A stretch of DNA of 27,150 nucleotides from assembly GCA_034428935.1 (NCBI GenBank), contig DAOUHB010000090.1, positions 1-27,150 of the forward strand, given 5' to 3'. The notes beneath the pieces are model-generated. The model saw nothing but the letters and a program-made list of their open reading frames with translations, was not told the DNA's origin and searched no databases. This document shows, in pieces, positions 1 to 8,145 of this stretch. The translations under genes were made by a program, and so were the position numbers. This stretch comes from JAAYZQ01 sp034428935 (GTDB taxonomy: Bacteria > Chloroflexota > Anaerolineae > JAAYZQ01). How positions within the stretch are numbered: position 1 is the stretch's first letter; each line of letters starts with the position of its first letter.

Positions 1-5
1 GCCGC

Positions 6-209
6 TCATCCGGAGCCGCCGGGCACCGGTTCTTCCAACTCCACGAAAATGACGGCCCCGGTCGGGCAATTCTGCTCACAGGTACCACACTCGATGCACA
101 GCTCGACCAGGATGACGGACTTGAGCTCCCCTTCCTCGATGGCGCCGCTCGGGCAGCCCGCCACACACGCTCCACACTGGATACACTCATCGGTGATTAC
201 GTAAGGCAT
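6..209 (-). CDS. 2[4Fe-4S] ferredoxin
   Basis: A 67-residue bacterial-type ferredoxin, a soluble low-potential electron carrier. Two CxxCxxCxxxCP clusters are visible, with cysteines at residues 9, 12, 15, 19 and 38, 41, 44, 48, each followed by P-(S/T)-GA as in clostridial ferredoxins. The reading frame stays open upstream, but the ATG at 209 (MPYVITDEC) is chosen because it gives the usual family N-terminus and has a purine-rich GGAAAG upstream. It is the last visible gene of a five-gene minus-strand operon, 38 nt after the CoA-transferase B gene. It may serve the nitroreductase of the same operon or a redox enzyme beyond the window; the partner cannot be read here. Confidence 0.93.
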   Translation of the reverse strand: MPYVITDECIQCGACVAGCPSGAIEEGELKSVILVELCIECGTCEQNCPTGAVIFVELEEPVPGGSG

Positions 210-247
210 TGTTCCGCTCTTTCCAGGTTCAAAATTGTTCTGGCCGG

Positions 248-1018
248 CTAGCCGCCATACATGCCTTCGGGATCGATCTCGTTGCGGATGAGCCACACCT
301 GCTCCGCCGTGGGCGGCTGCGTAGTGGGCAGCTCAGCGGGCACGATGGGGTGGAAGCCCAGGTTCACCAGGACGTCGTCGAGGCTGGTGCCGGGGTGGAT
401 GGACTCGATCCGCATCCTCTTGCTCTCGGGCTCAAAGCCAAAGATGGCCTTGTCGGTGATCACGCGGCTGCACCCGCCCTTCAGCCCAGCGGCCTCACGC
501 TCACCATTTCCCCTCAGATACCCGGGGCTGGTGACAAAGGACACGGCGTCTTTGAGCTTGCGTGCCTCGTGGCGAATGATAATGATGGTGCGCCGGGCGC
601 AGGAGGCGATGTCGTTGGCGCCGCCGCTGCCTACAAAGTGGCGAAACTTGCCGTGAGGATCCCCCAGCAAGGTCGTGTTCAGATTGCCGTAGGCGTCCGT
701 CTCCAGCCCACCCAGGAACCCCACGTCCACCAGGCCCTTGTGCAACACCGTGCCCAGCATGTCCACAAAGCTGCTCAGGATCTTGGCCCGGTACCAGACG
801 CGGGGGTCGGCCAGGCCAACTCCCTGGTGCACCGGCTCCGGGTCCACGACGCCCAGCTCAAAGAGCATGGTCAGGCGCGGCGCGTGGGTGCGCTTGGCCA
901 GGAAGGAAGCGACCACCGGCAGCCCCAACCCCACGGCCACAATCTCCCCGTCCTTCAGCTCCCGGGCGCCCGCCACGGCCATCAGCTCGAAGGGAGTGTA
1001 TTCTACCTCTGCTGTCAT
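248..1018 (-). CDS. CoA-transferase family subunit B (GctB/IpdB-like)
   Basis: A 256-residue beta subunit of the class I CoA-transferase superfamily. The family fold is recognisable from the N-terminal block ending in FELGVV, the GGLETDAYGNLNTT stretch (residues about 104-117) and the SGGANDIAS block. In glutaconate CoA-transferase the catalytic glutamate is Glu54 of the B subunit. Here the E of FELG is also residue 54, so the nucleophile appears kept. Related IpdB proteins act instead as ring-opening hydrolases in steroid breakdown, so substrate and even reaction are open. AGGTGA lies just before the ATG. It follows the subunit A gene by 14 nt, which suggests coupled production of an A/B complex. 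Confidence 0.88.
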   Translation of the reverse strand: MTAEVEYTPFELMAVAGARELKDGEIVAVGLGLPVVASFLAKRTHAPRLTMLFELGVVDPEPVHQGVGLADPRVWYRAKILSSFVDMLGTVLHKGLVDVGFLGGLETDAYGNLNTTLLGDPHGKFRHFVGSGGANDIASCARRTIIIIRHEARKLKDAVSFVTSPGYLRGNGEREAAGLKGGCSRVITDKAIFGFEPESKRMRIESIHPGTSLDDVLVNLGFHPIVPAELPTTQPPTAEQVWLIRNEIDPEGMYGG

Positions 1019-1032
1019 CGTTCACCTGCCTC

Positions 1033-1932
1033 TCAGTACCCCAGCACCGGGTCGGCCGCCAGGCCGGTCAGGTGCTTCATGCCGCCCACGCGCTCCAGGT
1101 AGGCCCAGTGGTCCTGGACGCCGTACACGTACTCCTCCAGGTACTCCTCGAAGCCCTGTGGGCTCTGAGACGCGGCCACGTAGAGCCGGATGTGGTCGGC
1201 GTCATAGTCGTAGGCCTGATACACCGAGGTGGGATGGGCAGCAAAGGGCAGGTGCACCACGTGGGACACCCTGAACCCGGGGATGATGGTCCGCTCCGGC
1301 TCCCGCCGGATCGTCTCCAGGGGCACCAACCGCTCGGTGATGACAATGGCCCGCTTGCCGGCCTTGACCTGTTCCTCGTTGTCCCATCGCGGCCCCAGAA
1401 TCCAGGCGTTGCCTTCCTCGTCCGCCGCCTGCACCTGGACCACCGCCACGTCGGGTACCAGCGGCTTGAGCACCAGCCAGTCCTCCCCGGTGAAAGGGTC
1501 GTCCACGTAGGCGATCTCGGACGGCGCCGTCTCGTGGAGGCGGTGAAGGATGTCGGAGCCGCGCAACGAGCGGATGGGGATGAACGGCAGACCCAGGGAG
1601 CCCGCCAGGTAGCGGAAGGCCATGGACAGGCTGCTGTATTCCTCGGCGCACAGCGTGCCGCCCTCGATGCCGCGGTTGACGCAGTTTAGCCGTCCGAAAC
1701 GGTCCAGGGAGCCGCCGCCATAGACGATGCGCTCCAGGGCGCCGGCGCCGGCCAGGAGATCGGCGTCCATGGCGCCGACGCACTGCGAGACGGTCAGCCC
1801 CTTGATCCCCTGGCGGATGACCTCGGCAGCAAACGCCATGTTACAGCGGGTGATGGCAAAGCCGGAGAGGGAGACGTGCGATCCATTCGGAATTGTCGAG
1901 ACTGCTTCGGCGAGAGTCGATAGTTTCGTCAT
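1033..1932 (-). CDS. CoA-transferase family subunit A (GctA/IpdA-like)
   Basis: A 299-residue alpha subunit of the class I CoA-transferase superfamily, paired with the adjacent B subunit. Family features include the N-terminal NGSHVSLSGFAITRCNMAF block, the VYGGGSLD segment, a LPFIPIRSLRGSDI stretch and the VQVQAADEEGNAWILG block. The frame is open further upstream, but the ATG at 1932 (MTKLSTLAEAV) is preferred because it follows a GGGAGGG Shine-Dalgarno and matches the family N-terminus. It lies 13 nt after the V4R-like gene. The predicted role is moving CoA between acyl acids in the cytoplasm, or an IpdA-type hydrolysis. The substrate is unknown. Confidence 0.87.
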   Translation of the reverse strand: MTKLSTLAEAVSTIPNGSHVSLSGFAITRCNMAFAAEVIRQGIKGLTVSQCVGAMDADLLAGAGALERIVYGGGSLDRFGRLNCVNRGIEGGTLCAEEYSSLSMAFRYLAGSLGLPFIPIRSLRGSDILHRLHETAPSEIAYVDDPFTGEDWLVLKPLVPDVAVVQVQAADEEGNAWILGPRWDNEEQVKAGKRAIVITERLVPLETIRREPERTIIPGFRVSHVVHLPFAAHPTSVYQAYDYDADHIRLYVAASQSPQGFEEYLEEYVYGVQDHWAYLERVGGMKHLTGLAADPVLGY

Positions 1933-1945
1933 CGGCACCCTCCCA

Positions 1946-2410
1946 TCAGTCAAAGGTCGGCCGCGACTCAAAGAGAACGAGCACGGCGTGGCACACCCCG
2001 TCCTCGACCTTGATCTCGGCCAGCTCGACGGGCCGGTCCAGCATCTCCTCGATAGCCAGCACCAGCAGGTTGGCAGGCACACAGGTAAAGGGCTCCACGC
2101 CCTTGGCCACGAGCCGCTGCTCCACAGGCAGGTGGAGGCAGTTCTTCACCCTCAGGCGCAATAGCCTGCCGTCCACCTCGTGGGAAATCGACTCGACGAT
2201 GCCCTCTTCCCTGAGGACATCCTTGATGGCCTGGATGATGCACTCCAGATCCTGCTCCTGGATCCTTGGCCTGCATTTGTCCAGGAAATAGTCCCGGCCG
2301 ACGGTGGTGACGCGAAAACGGGCCCCTTTCCCACGTTCGTCCCAGAAGGCTTTTTCCAGGTCATGGATGATGCTGTTGACATACTCCAGGGAAACGCCAG
2401 ACTGACTCAT
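1946..2410 (-). CDS. Small Cys-containing protein, possibly V4R-like
   Basis: A 154-residue protein not recognised with certainty. The first 70 residues look helical and charged. The second half has cysteines at 91, 110 and 140 in a pattern (a Cys-Pro pair before a helix, then EIKVEDGVCHAVLVLFE) that resembles the V4R/4-vinyl-reductase small-molecule-binding fold, a tentative match. The ATG at 2410 follows GGAGGGAGC and overlaps the nitroreductase stop as ATGA, so translation is probably coupled. Its place between a nitroreductase and a CoA-transferase suggests it senses or binds a metabolite of the same pathway. That is inference; it could equally be a structural accessory. Confidence 0.6.
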   Translation of the reverse strand: MSQSGVSLEYVNSIIHDLEKAFWDERGKGARFRVTTVGRDYFLDKCRPRIQEQDLECIIQAIKDVLREEGIVESISHEVDGRLLRLRVKNCLHLPVEQRLVAKGVEPFTCVPANLLVLAIEEMLDRPVELAEIKVEDGVCHAVLVLFESRPTFD

Positions 2411-3081
2411 GCTCCCTCCTCCAGGTAGGCGACGCCCCACTTTTCCTTGTAGACCAGCTCCTCCAGCGGCAGGCGCGGACGGGGCCTGTGGGGGCGGGTT
2501 GGGTGTCCTACGGAGACGATGCTCACGACCTTGACCCCTTCCGGTACCCCGAGCAGGTCTTTCAGGCGTTCTTCATCTCGGATGTCGATGCACGGGGCAA
2601 TGACCCAGCAAGCGCCCAGGCCCAGGGCGGTGACCATCAGCAGCATGTTCTCGATGGCCGCCGAGGTGTCGTAGGGCAGATCCCACACGTCCTTTCTGCC
2701 GCACACGACGATGCTAACCGGTGCTTCGGCCAGGAAAGCGGAAACCTGACCGGAGGTGAGCTTGTCAAAGATCGCCTTCTTTTTGGCCTCGTCCTCGAGG
2801 TTTTCGAAACGCTCCTGCATTTTTTGGGTGACAAACTCGGCGGTGAAGCGGCGCCCACTGCCGCCGCCGGCAATGGCGCCCAGTCGCTTGCGCGTGGCTT
2901 CGTCCTTGACAATAACAAAGCGCCAGGGCTGGGCATTCTCGCCCGACGGTGCCTGGCGCGCGGCTTCCAGAATCATCTCCAGATGCTCCTCGGACACCGG
3001 GTCCGTGGTGTACTGGCGGATGCTGCGGCGATCCTGGATGACCTTTATCACGGCTTCGACCAAGTCAACCTTCTCTGCCAT
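2407..3081 (-). CDS. Nitroreductase-family flavoprotein
   Basis: A 224-residue NAD(P)H/FMN nitroreductase-fold enzyme, expected as a cytoplasmic homodimer. The N-terminal FMN-contact block RRSIRQY (residues about 18-24) and the following LEAARQAPSGENAQPWRFVIV stretch (about 33-54) are characteristic, as is the late GLGACWVIAP segment (about 154-163). The family reduces nitro groups, quinones, enones or acts in cofactor chemistry, so the substrate cannot be named. It is the first gene of the operon, with a consensus promoter about 150 bp upstream. Its stop overlaps the next start by 4 nt. Association with a CoA-transferase and ferredoxin suggests redox processing of an acyl-CoA or quinone-like compound. 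Confidence 0.92.
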   Translation of the reverse strand: MAEKVDLVEAVIKVIQDRRSIRQYTTDPVSEEHLEMILEAARQAPSGENAQPWRFVIVKDEATRKRLGAIAGGGSGRRFTAEFVTQKMQERFENLEDEAKKKAIFDKLTSGQVSAFLAEAPVSIVVCGRKDVWDLPYDTSAAIENMLLMVTALGLGACWVIAPCIDIRDEERLKDLLGVPEGVKVVSIVSVGHPTRPHRPRPRLPLEELVYKEKWGVAYLEEGA

Positions 3082-3190
3082 CTGCTTCTCTCCCTTCCGT
3101 GAAAGATGCCTTCAATGACTCGATGGCCCAGGCCAGAGAGCGTAGGACACAGTGAGGCGCGATAGCTTATCCCGCTCCTTGGCTCCTATA

Positions 3191-3217
3191 TGTCTCACAC
3201 AGTGATACGGTGTCTCA
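3191..3217. promoter_or_regulatory. Possible operator: direct repeats of TGTCTCA
   Basis: Two identical 7-bp copies of TGTCTCA start at 3191 and 3211, exactly 20 bp apart and so near two helical turns. They fall just downstream of the predicted start of the nitroreductase operon transcript (about 3223), where a bound repressor would block elongation. No regulator gene is adjacent. The binding role is inference. Confidence 0.35.
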
Positions 3218-3229
3218 TTAGATAATACA

Positions 3230-3258
3230 ATTATACCACGGGCTCGGCGGTTTGTCAA
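3230..3258 (-). promoter_or_regulatory. Consensus sigma70 promoter of the nitroreductase/CoA-transferase operon
   Basis: On the minus strand a perfect TTGACA (3253-3258) is followed after 17 bp by a perfect TATAAT (3230-3235). The predicted start is about 3223, which leaves a leader of about 140 nt before the nitroreductase ATG. Being fully consensus, it should be strong unless repressed, which fits the repeat element just downstream. Confidence 0.8.
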
Positions 3259-3303
3259 GACTGAGTGCGCGATTGCGATGGGAGATTCCGGTACCGGCAG
3301 CTA

Positions 3304-3333
3304 TTGCCCATTGGGCCCGATCCGTGTTACAAT
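3304..3333 (+). promoter_or_regulatory. Sigma70-type promoter for ligA
   Basis: TTGCCC (3304-3309), an 18-bp spacer and TACAAT (3328-3333). The predicted start near 3340 is about 26 nt before the ligA ATG, leaving room for the GAGGAG ribosome site at 3355-3360. It is divergent from the consensus promoter at 3230-3258. Confidence 0.65.
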
Positions 3334-3365
3334 AGGGCCTGTGACACAGCACCTGAGGAGGATGC

Positions 3366-5393
3366 ATGGACCCGGCACAACGGATCGAGGAGTTGCGGGA
3401 GCAGATTCGCTACCACAACCATCGCTACTACGTTCTGGACGACCCTGTCATCAGCGACTCGGCCTACGATGCTCTGTACCGGGAGCTGCAGGAACTGGAG
3501 GCGGCGCACCCCAACCTGGTCTCGCCCGACTCGCCCACGCAGCGGGTAGGTGGACAGGTCCGGGAGGAGTTTACCACGGTCCGGCACCCCCGGCCCATGC
3601 TCAGCCTGGCGAACGCCTTCAACCCCGAGGAGTTGCGCGCCTGGCGCGACCGCGCTCTGCGCCTGCTGCCCGCCGAGCACCCCGACCTGGCCTACGTCGT
3701 CGAGCCCAAGATCGACGGCCTGACCGTGGTCCTGCACTATGAAGACGGCCGCTTTGTCCTGGGCGCCACCCGGGGCAACGGCGTGGAGGGCGAGGACATC
3801 ACGCCCAACCTGCGCACCGTCAAGGCCTTGCCTTTGCGCATTCCCCTGGAGAGCGGCGATGGCGTCCAGCCCGCTCCCAGGCGGCTGGTCGTCCGCGGCG
3901 AGGCCTACATGCCCATCGACGCCTTCGAGGAGTTCAACCGGCGGCAAGAGGAGGCGGGCAAGCGGACCTACGCCAATCCCCGCAACACGGCGGCGGGCAG
4001 CCTGCGCGTCCTCGATCCCAATATCACCGCTTCGCGGCCGCTGCGCCTGCTGTGCTACCAGGTGGTCGAGATAGAGGGCGGTCCCACGCTGGGCAGCCAG
4101 TGGCAGGCCCTGGACTACCTGGGGCAGATGGGCTTTCCCGTCAGCAGCCATATCCAGCGCTTCACCGATTTTGACGAGCTTGTGGAGTATTGCATCGCCT
4201 GGGAAGAGGTGCGCAACACGTTGAACTTTGAGGCGGACGGCGTGGTCGTCAAGATCGACGATTTTGCCCTGCAAGAGCGCCTGGGAGCCGTGGGCAGCAC
4301 ACCTCGCTGGGCGGCGGCCTACAAGTATCCGGCGCCCGAGGCCGTCACCCGCCTTAAGCGCATCGTCATCAACGTCGGCCGGACGGGCACCCTCAACCCT
4401 GCCGCCGAGCTTGAGCCGGTGCGCATTGGCGGGGTGACCGTCAGCAACGCCACGCTGCATAACGCCGACTATGTGGCCGAGCGCGACATCCGCGAGGGTG
4501 ACATGGTGGTCATCAAGCGCGCCGGCGAGGTCATCCCCCAGGTCCTGTATCCCGTGGTCGAGCTGCGCCCGCCAGGCACCGAACCGTGGCAAATGCCCCA
4601 GACCTGCCCCGCGTGTGGCGAGCCCGTGGAGCGAACCGAGGGCGAGGTGGCGATCTATTGCGTCAATGCCTCCTGCCCCGCCCAGTTGGTGCGCTCCGTG
4701 GAGCATTTCGTCAGCCGGGGAGCCATGGACATCGAGGGCTTTGGCATCCGCCAGGCCGAGCTGTTCGTCGAGCTGGGCTACCTGAAAGACGTGGCCGACG
4801 TCTACTACCTCCAGCCCGAGCCGCTTCTGGAGCTGGAGGGCTTTGGCGAAAAGAAGGTCAACAACCTCATGGCCGCCATCGAGGACAGCAAGAAGCGGCC
4901 GGCGCACCGCCTGCTCATCGCCCTGGGCATCCGCGGTGTGGGCGGCACCGTCGCCGAGCTGCTCATGGATCAGTTCGGCTCACTGGCAGCGCTGGCCTCC
5001 GCATCCAGCGAAGAGCTGCGCCAGGTGCCGGGCATCGGGCCCAAGCTGGCCGACAGCGTGGTCGATTGGTTCTCCCACGAGACCAACCGGCGCGTCGTCG
5101 AAAAGCTGCTGGCGGCCGGCGTGCGCTCCGAGGCGGAGCGGGCCGAGGCCGTCGGGCCGCAGCCCCTGGAGGGACTCACCTTTGTCATCACCGGCACGCT
5201 GCCGAGCATGAGTCGCGAACAGGCCCGGGCAGTGGTGGAGGCCCACGGCGGCAAGGTCACCGGCTCGGTGAGCGGCAACACCGACTACCTCATTGCCGGG
5301 GAAAAGGCCGGGTCAAAGCTGGACCGCGCGCAAAAGCTGGGCGTGCCGGTCATCGACGAGGCGGAGCTCCGCCGCATGGTGGGCGGGTCCTGA
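3366..5393 (+). CDS. ligA: NAD-dependent DNA ligase LigA
   Basis: A full-length 675-residue bacterial DNA ligase that seals nicks in replication and repair using NAD+. Domains in order: the Ia domain with the YYVLDDP and YD..Y motifs (about 20-37); the adenylation domain with the KIDG motif and nucleophile Lys115; the OB fold; a four-Cys zinc finger (CPACG...CVNASC, about 413-435); helix-hairpin-helix repeats (about 445-580); and a C-terminal BRCT domain (about 597-675). GAGGAG precedes the ATG. An overlapping ATG four bases upstream is out of frame. It heads a three-gene unit with a UvrC-like gene and a sugar kinase, so at least the first two genes share a DNA-repair theme. Confidence 0.98.
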   Translation: MDPAQRIEELREQIRYHNHRYYVLDDPVISDSAYDALYRELQELEAAHPNLVSPDSPTQRVGGQVREEFTTVRHPRPMLSLANAFNPEELRAWRDRALRLLPAEHPDLAYVVEPKIDGLTVVLHYEDGRFVLGATRGNGVEGEDITPNLRTVKALPLRIPLESGDGVQPAPRRLVVRGEAYMPIDAFEEFNRRQEEAGKRTYANPRNTAAGSLRVLDPNITASRPLRLLCYQVVEIEGGPTLGSQWQALDYLGQMGFPVSSHIQRFTDFDELVEYCIAWEEVRNTLNFEADGVVVKIDDFALQERLGAVGSTPRWAAAYKYPAPEAVTRLKRIVINVGRTGTLNPAAELEPVRIGGVTVSNATLHNADYVAERDIREGDMVVIKRAGEVIPQVLYPVVELRPPGTEPWQMPQTCPACGEPVERTEGEVAIYCVNASCPAQLVRSVEHFVSRGAMDIEGFGIRQAELFVELGYLKDVADVYYLQPEPLLELEGFGEKKVNNLMAAIEDSKKRPAHRLLIALGIRGVGGTVAELLMDQFGSLAALASASSEELRQVPGIGPKLADSVVDWFSHETNRRVVEKLLAAGVRSEAERAEAVGPQPLEGLTFVITGTLPSMSREQARAVVEAHGGKVTGSVSGNTDYLIAGEKAGSKLDRAQKLGVPVIDEAELRRMVGGS

Positions 5394-5443
5394 CGGGCTC
5401 GTAAGAGCCCGCTCCGGAGAAAGACTGGAGCCGACGCGGTCCG

Positions 5444-6523
5444 ATGTCGCCCAACGCTGCCTTTATCTTTGATCCCAAACGCTACCCTGCCGATCCCGGC
5501 TGCTACCTGCTGAAGGATGGCGGCGGGCACGTCCTCTACGTGGGCAAGGCGGTGAACCTGCGCAAGCGCCTCTCCTCCTACTTTCGCCCCCGCAGCCGCG
5601 ACCGCCGCACGGCGAGGCTCGCCGCCCGCGTGGCCGAAGTCGAGGTCATCCTGGTGCGCACCGAGGTCGAAAGCCTGATCCTGGAGAACAATCTCATCAA
5701 GCTGCACCAACCGCCCTTTAACCGCATGCTCAAGGACGAGGACAGCGGCTATTTTTACATCGTGCTGACCGACGAGGAGATGCCGCGGCTGGCGCCCTAT
5801 CGCCGGGGGCGCCTGAACCTGGAACTGGCCGACGCGCCCATCGCCCAATTCTTTGGCCCGTATCTCAGCGGGCCTTATCGCGACCAGCTCCTGAAGGTGG
5901 CGGTCGAGCTCTTTCAACTGCGCACCTGCCAGGAACTGCCGCGCAGGGCGTGCCTGCGCTACCACATGCACAAGTGCAGCGGCATTTGCGAAGCACGCGT
6001 CTCGGCGGCCGGTTACGCGGCGGCGGTGCGTCGCGCCGCGGCCTTTCTCTCGCGGCCGCAGCCGCAGCTTCTGGAAGGGATTCGCCAGGAGATGCTGGCC
6101 CACGCCGACCGCCTGGAGTTCGAGATCGCTCAACGCATGAAAGAGCGCCTGGGAGCACTGGAGCATGCCCTCAGCCCGCAGGTGGTCGAGCGCCAGGTGG
6201 ATCACGACGAGGACGTGCTCTTCTTTGGCGGCGAGGCGGTGCTGGTCGCCACGGTGCGGCGGGGCATTCTGCAGGGGCTGTCGCTTTGCACGCTGGAGCA
6301 GGCCAACGGCTCGGCGCCGGGCGAACATTTCGTCCTCACGCGCTATGCGCGGCGGGCACCCGACGAAATCATTGTCAACCATCTGCCCGACCCGGCCGCC
6401 GTGGAGCAGGCGCTGCGCCGGGCCACCGGCCGGCGGGTGCGGGTCACGATTCCGCGGCGGGGAGCCAAGCTCGAGCTGCTGGCCCTGTGCGCCCAGAACT
6501 ATGCCTACCGGACATCGTTGTAA
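5444..6523 (+). CDS. UvrC-like protein truncated before the C-terminal nuclease (GIY-YIG + UVR only)
   Basis: A 359-residue homologue of the N-terminal half of UvrC. Visible are the GIY-YIG nuclease (GCY at 19-21, LYVGK at 31-35, following Arg residues, and Glu74/Glu76 before LILENNLIK); the four-Cys segment (Cys162, 170, 178, 182); and a UVR helix pair near 193-246 for UvrB contact. The protein stops after PRRGAKLELLALCAQNYA, which in full UvrC lies just before the RNase H-like 5'-incision domain and HhH motifs. Those are absent, and the next gene begins 19 nt later, so no frameshifted remainder exists. It may make 3' incisions only, like E. coli Cho, although Cho lacks this whole UVR region. 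Its gene follows ligA by 50 nt. Confidence 0.85.
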   Translation: MSPNAAFIFDPKRYPADPGCYLLKDGGGHVLYVGKAVNLRKRLSSYFRPRSRDRRTARLAARVAEVEVILVRTEVESLILENNLIKLHQPPFNRMLKDEDSGYFYIVLTDEEMPRLAPYRRGRLNLELADAPIAQFFGPYLSGPYRDQLLKVAVELFQLRTCQELPRRACLRYHMHKCSGICEARVSAAGYAAAVRRAAAFLSRPQPQLLEGIRQEMLAHADRLEFEIAQRMKERLGALEHALSPQVVERQVDHDEDVLFFGGEAVLVATVRRGILQGLSLCTLEQANGSAPGEHFVLTRYARRAPDEIIVNHLPDPAAVEQALRRATGRRVRVTIPRRGAKLELLALCAQNYAYRTSL

Positions 6524-6542
6524 CAGGGAGAGGTCTGCAGCC

Positions 6543-7508
6543 ATGACCAGAGAAGCACCGCCCGTGGTCGGCCTGGGGTACTGCCCCTACGACATCCTGG
6601 CCGTCGTGCCCCACATGCCCGTCTTTGACGACGTGCGCATGACCCACGCCACCGCCCTGGTGCACGACGGGGGCGGCCCGGTGGGCACCGCCCTGGCGGC
6701 CATCGCCCGCCTGGGCATTCCCGCCGGTTACATCGGGGTGTTGGACAACGACCGGGAAGGACGCTGGCTGCGGGAGCTGTTCATCGCGGAGGGGGTGGAC
6801 GTTTCGCGCCTGCGCATGAGGGACGGGGCGGGGACAAACGTCTGCCTGCTCCTGGTGGAGGAGGAAACCGCCCGCCGGGCCATCGTCTGTCGCCCCCAGG
6901 TGTCGCCCGCGGCCCTGGCCCTGGACGAGGAGGACCGGCGCTACGTGCAGGCCGGTCGCGCGCTGCACCTCGACGGCCAGTTCCTGCCGGCGGCCATCCA
7001 GGCGGCCCGCTGGGCGCGGGAGGCCGGCGTCCCGATTTGCTTTGACGGCAACCATCCCCGCCCCGGCCTGGAGGAGCTGCTGCCCCTGGTGGATTGGCTG
7101 GTGGTGGCCGAATCATTCCCCCGGAAGGCCACCGGCCAGGCCGACCCGTCGCGGGCGGCCGAGGAACTCCTGAGCCTGGGCCCCAGGCTGCTGGTCGTGA
7201 CCCTGGGAGAGGTGGGCTGCCAGGCGTGGACCAGGCCCGCGACGCCGGGGGCCGCGCTCCGGGGCCCGATCTCGATGCCCGCCTTCCTCGTTCAGGCGGT
7301 GGACACGACAGGCGCCGGCGATGCCTTCCACGGCGGCTTTGTGTACGCCATGCTCCAGGGTTGGGAACTGCCCCGCGTCCTGGCCTTTGCCAACGCCGTC
7401 GCCGGACTCAACTGCCAGACCCTGGGCGGGCGGCGCGGCCTCCCCGACCTGCCGGCCGTACAGGCTCTGCTCCGGGCACATCCCAACCACGCCGCAGGGA
7501 CCCCATAA
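6543..7508 (+). CDS. PfkB-family carbohydrate kinase
   Basis: A 321-residue ribokinase-like kinase that phosphorylates a sugar or nucleoside with ATP. The PfkB signature DTTGAGDAFHGGF begins at residue 254, with the catalytic base Asp260. An N-terminal substrate-binding glycine block (HDGGGPVGTALAAIARLG, about 41-58) and the middle FDGNHPRPGLEELLP segment are also typical. The frame is open upstream inside the UvrC-like gene, but the ATG at 6543 is preferred because GGGAGAGG lies about 10 nt before it and because it sits just after the UvrC stop. The substrate (fructose, ribose, adenosine or another) cannot be assigned. It is the third gene of the ligA unit. Confidence 0.9.
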   Translation: MTREAPPVVGLGYCPYDILAVVPHMPVFDDVRMTHATALVHDGGGPVGTALAAIARLGIPAGYIGVLDNDREGRWLRELFIAEGVDVSRLRMRDGAGTNVCLLLVEEETARRAIVCRPQVSPAALALDEEDRRYVQAGRALHLDGQFLPAAIQAARWAREAGVPICFDGNHPRPGLEELLPLVDWLVVAESFPRKATGQADPSRAAEELLSLGPRLLVVTLGEVGCQAWTRPATPGAALRGPISMPAFLVQAVDTTGAGDAFHGGFVYAMLQGWELPRVLAFANAVAGLNCQTLGGRRGLPDLPAVQALLRAHPNHAAGTP

Positions 7509-7568
7509 CCCGCTTTCCAGTGGGTGGCAGCTTTGGTGTGTGCGCGTTGGGAGTCCTGGACTGGGGGC

Positions 7569-8006
7569 TCACCCGCCTGCCTGCTGCTCGCGGAGCAGTG
7601 TGCGGGCGATCTCGCGGGCCGGCTCGGTCATCTCCAGGCGCTCCAGGTCGGCCAACTCTGCCCAGAGGACGCCGTCGGCGTCGTCGCCGGCCTGGAGGCT
7701 GCCCCCCACCGGCCGTGCCAGGTAGTCGATGATTATGTAATGGTAGAGAACCCGGCCGCCCGCGTCGTGCTCGATGCGATCCACGACGACGAGCACTCGC
7801 TCCAGCTCGATCTCCAGGCCGGTCTCTTCTCGCACCTCGCGGCGGACGGCGTCCTCAACGGACTCGCCCAGCTCGACGGCCCCTCCGGGAAAGGTCCATT
7901 GTCCCCGGGCAGGCTCCTTTCCCCGGCGCGCCAGGAGGATACGCCCGGCGTCGACGACCGCGGCGCCCACGCCGACAATGGGAAACTCGGGATACTCGCG
8001 CTTCAT
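7569..8006 (-). CDS. Nudix hydrolase
   Basis: A 145-residue Nudix-fold pyrophosphohydrolase. The Nudix box is complete: GGAVELGESVEDAVRREVREE followed by TGLEIE, with the REVREETG metal-binding glutamates present. An upstream open frame exists, but the ATG at 8006 (MKREYPEFPIVGVGA) follows AGGAGG and gives the standard start of the domain. Short MutT-like proteins with this composition often hydrolyse oxidised nucleotides, ADP-ribose or sugar nucleotides; nothing here decides which. It is a single gene, convergent with the PfkB kinase (60-bp gap, no clear terminator) and divergent from the SDR-thiI operon. Confidence 0.93.
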   Translation of the reverse strand: MKREYPEFPIVGVGAAVVDAGRILLARRGKEPARGQWTFPGGAVELGESVEDAVRREVREETGLEIELERVLVVVDRIEHDAGGRVLYHYIIIDYLARPVGGSLQAGDDADGVLWAELADLERLEMTEPAREIARTLLREQQAGG

Positions 8007-8084
8007 CTTGGCCTCCTGGCGGCCGATTTCGGCCGCGGGATGCGAGGCAAGTGCGATGCATCCCACGGCCCGGCCGCCAGCGAG

Positions 8085-8113
8085 ATTATAGCACGGCGGG
8101 AAGGGGCGTGCAA
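8085..8113 (-). promoter_or_regulatory. Extended -10 sigma70 promoter for the Nudix gene
   Basis: On the minus strand TTGCAC (8108-8113), a 17-bp spacer and perfect TATAAT (8085-8090), preceded by TGC, an extended -10. The predicted start is near 8078, about 70 nt before the ATG. Its -35 lies 32 bp from the divergent -35 at 8146. Confidence 0.7.
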
Positions 8114-8145
8114 GGCGCCGGGCTGCCCATCGCCGCCTCAAACGA

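Noticed and set aside
3327..4907. A long minus-strand frame (526 codons) opposite ligA
   Set aside because: LigA is certain over the same bases; the opposite frame has no recognisable domain or ribosome site.
6500..6545. A frameshift that would hide the missing C-terminal half of UvrC
   Set aside because: The PfkB kinase starts 19 nt after the stop and its domain fills the following sequence in good register, so no UvrC remainder is present.
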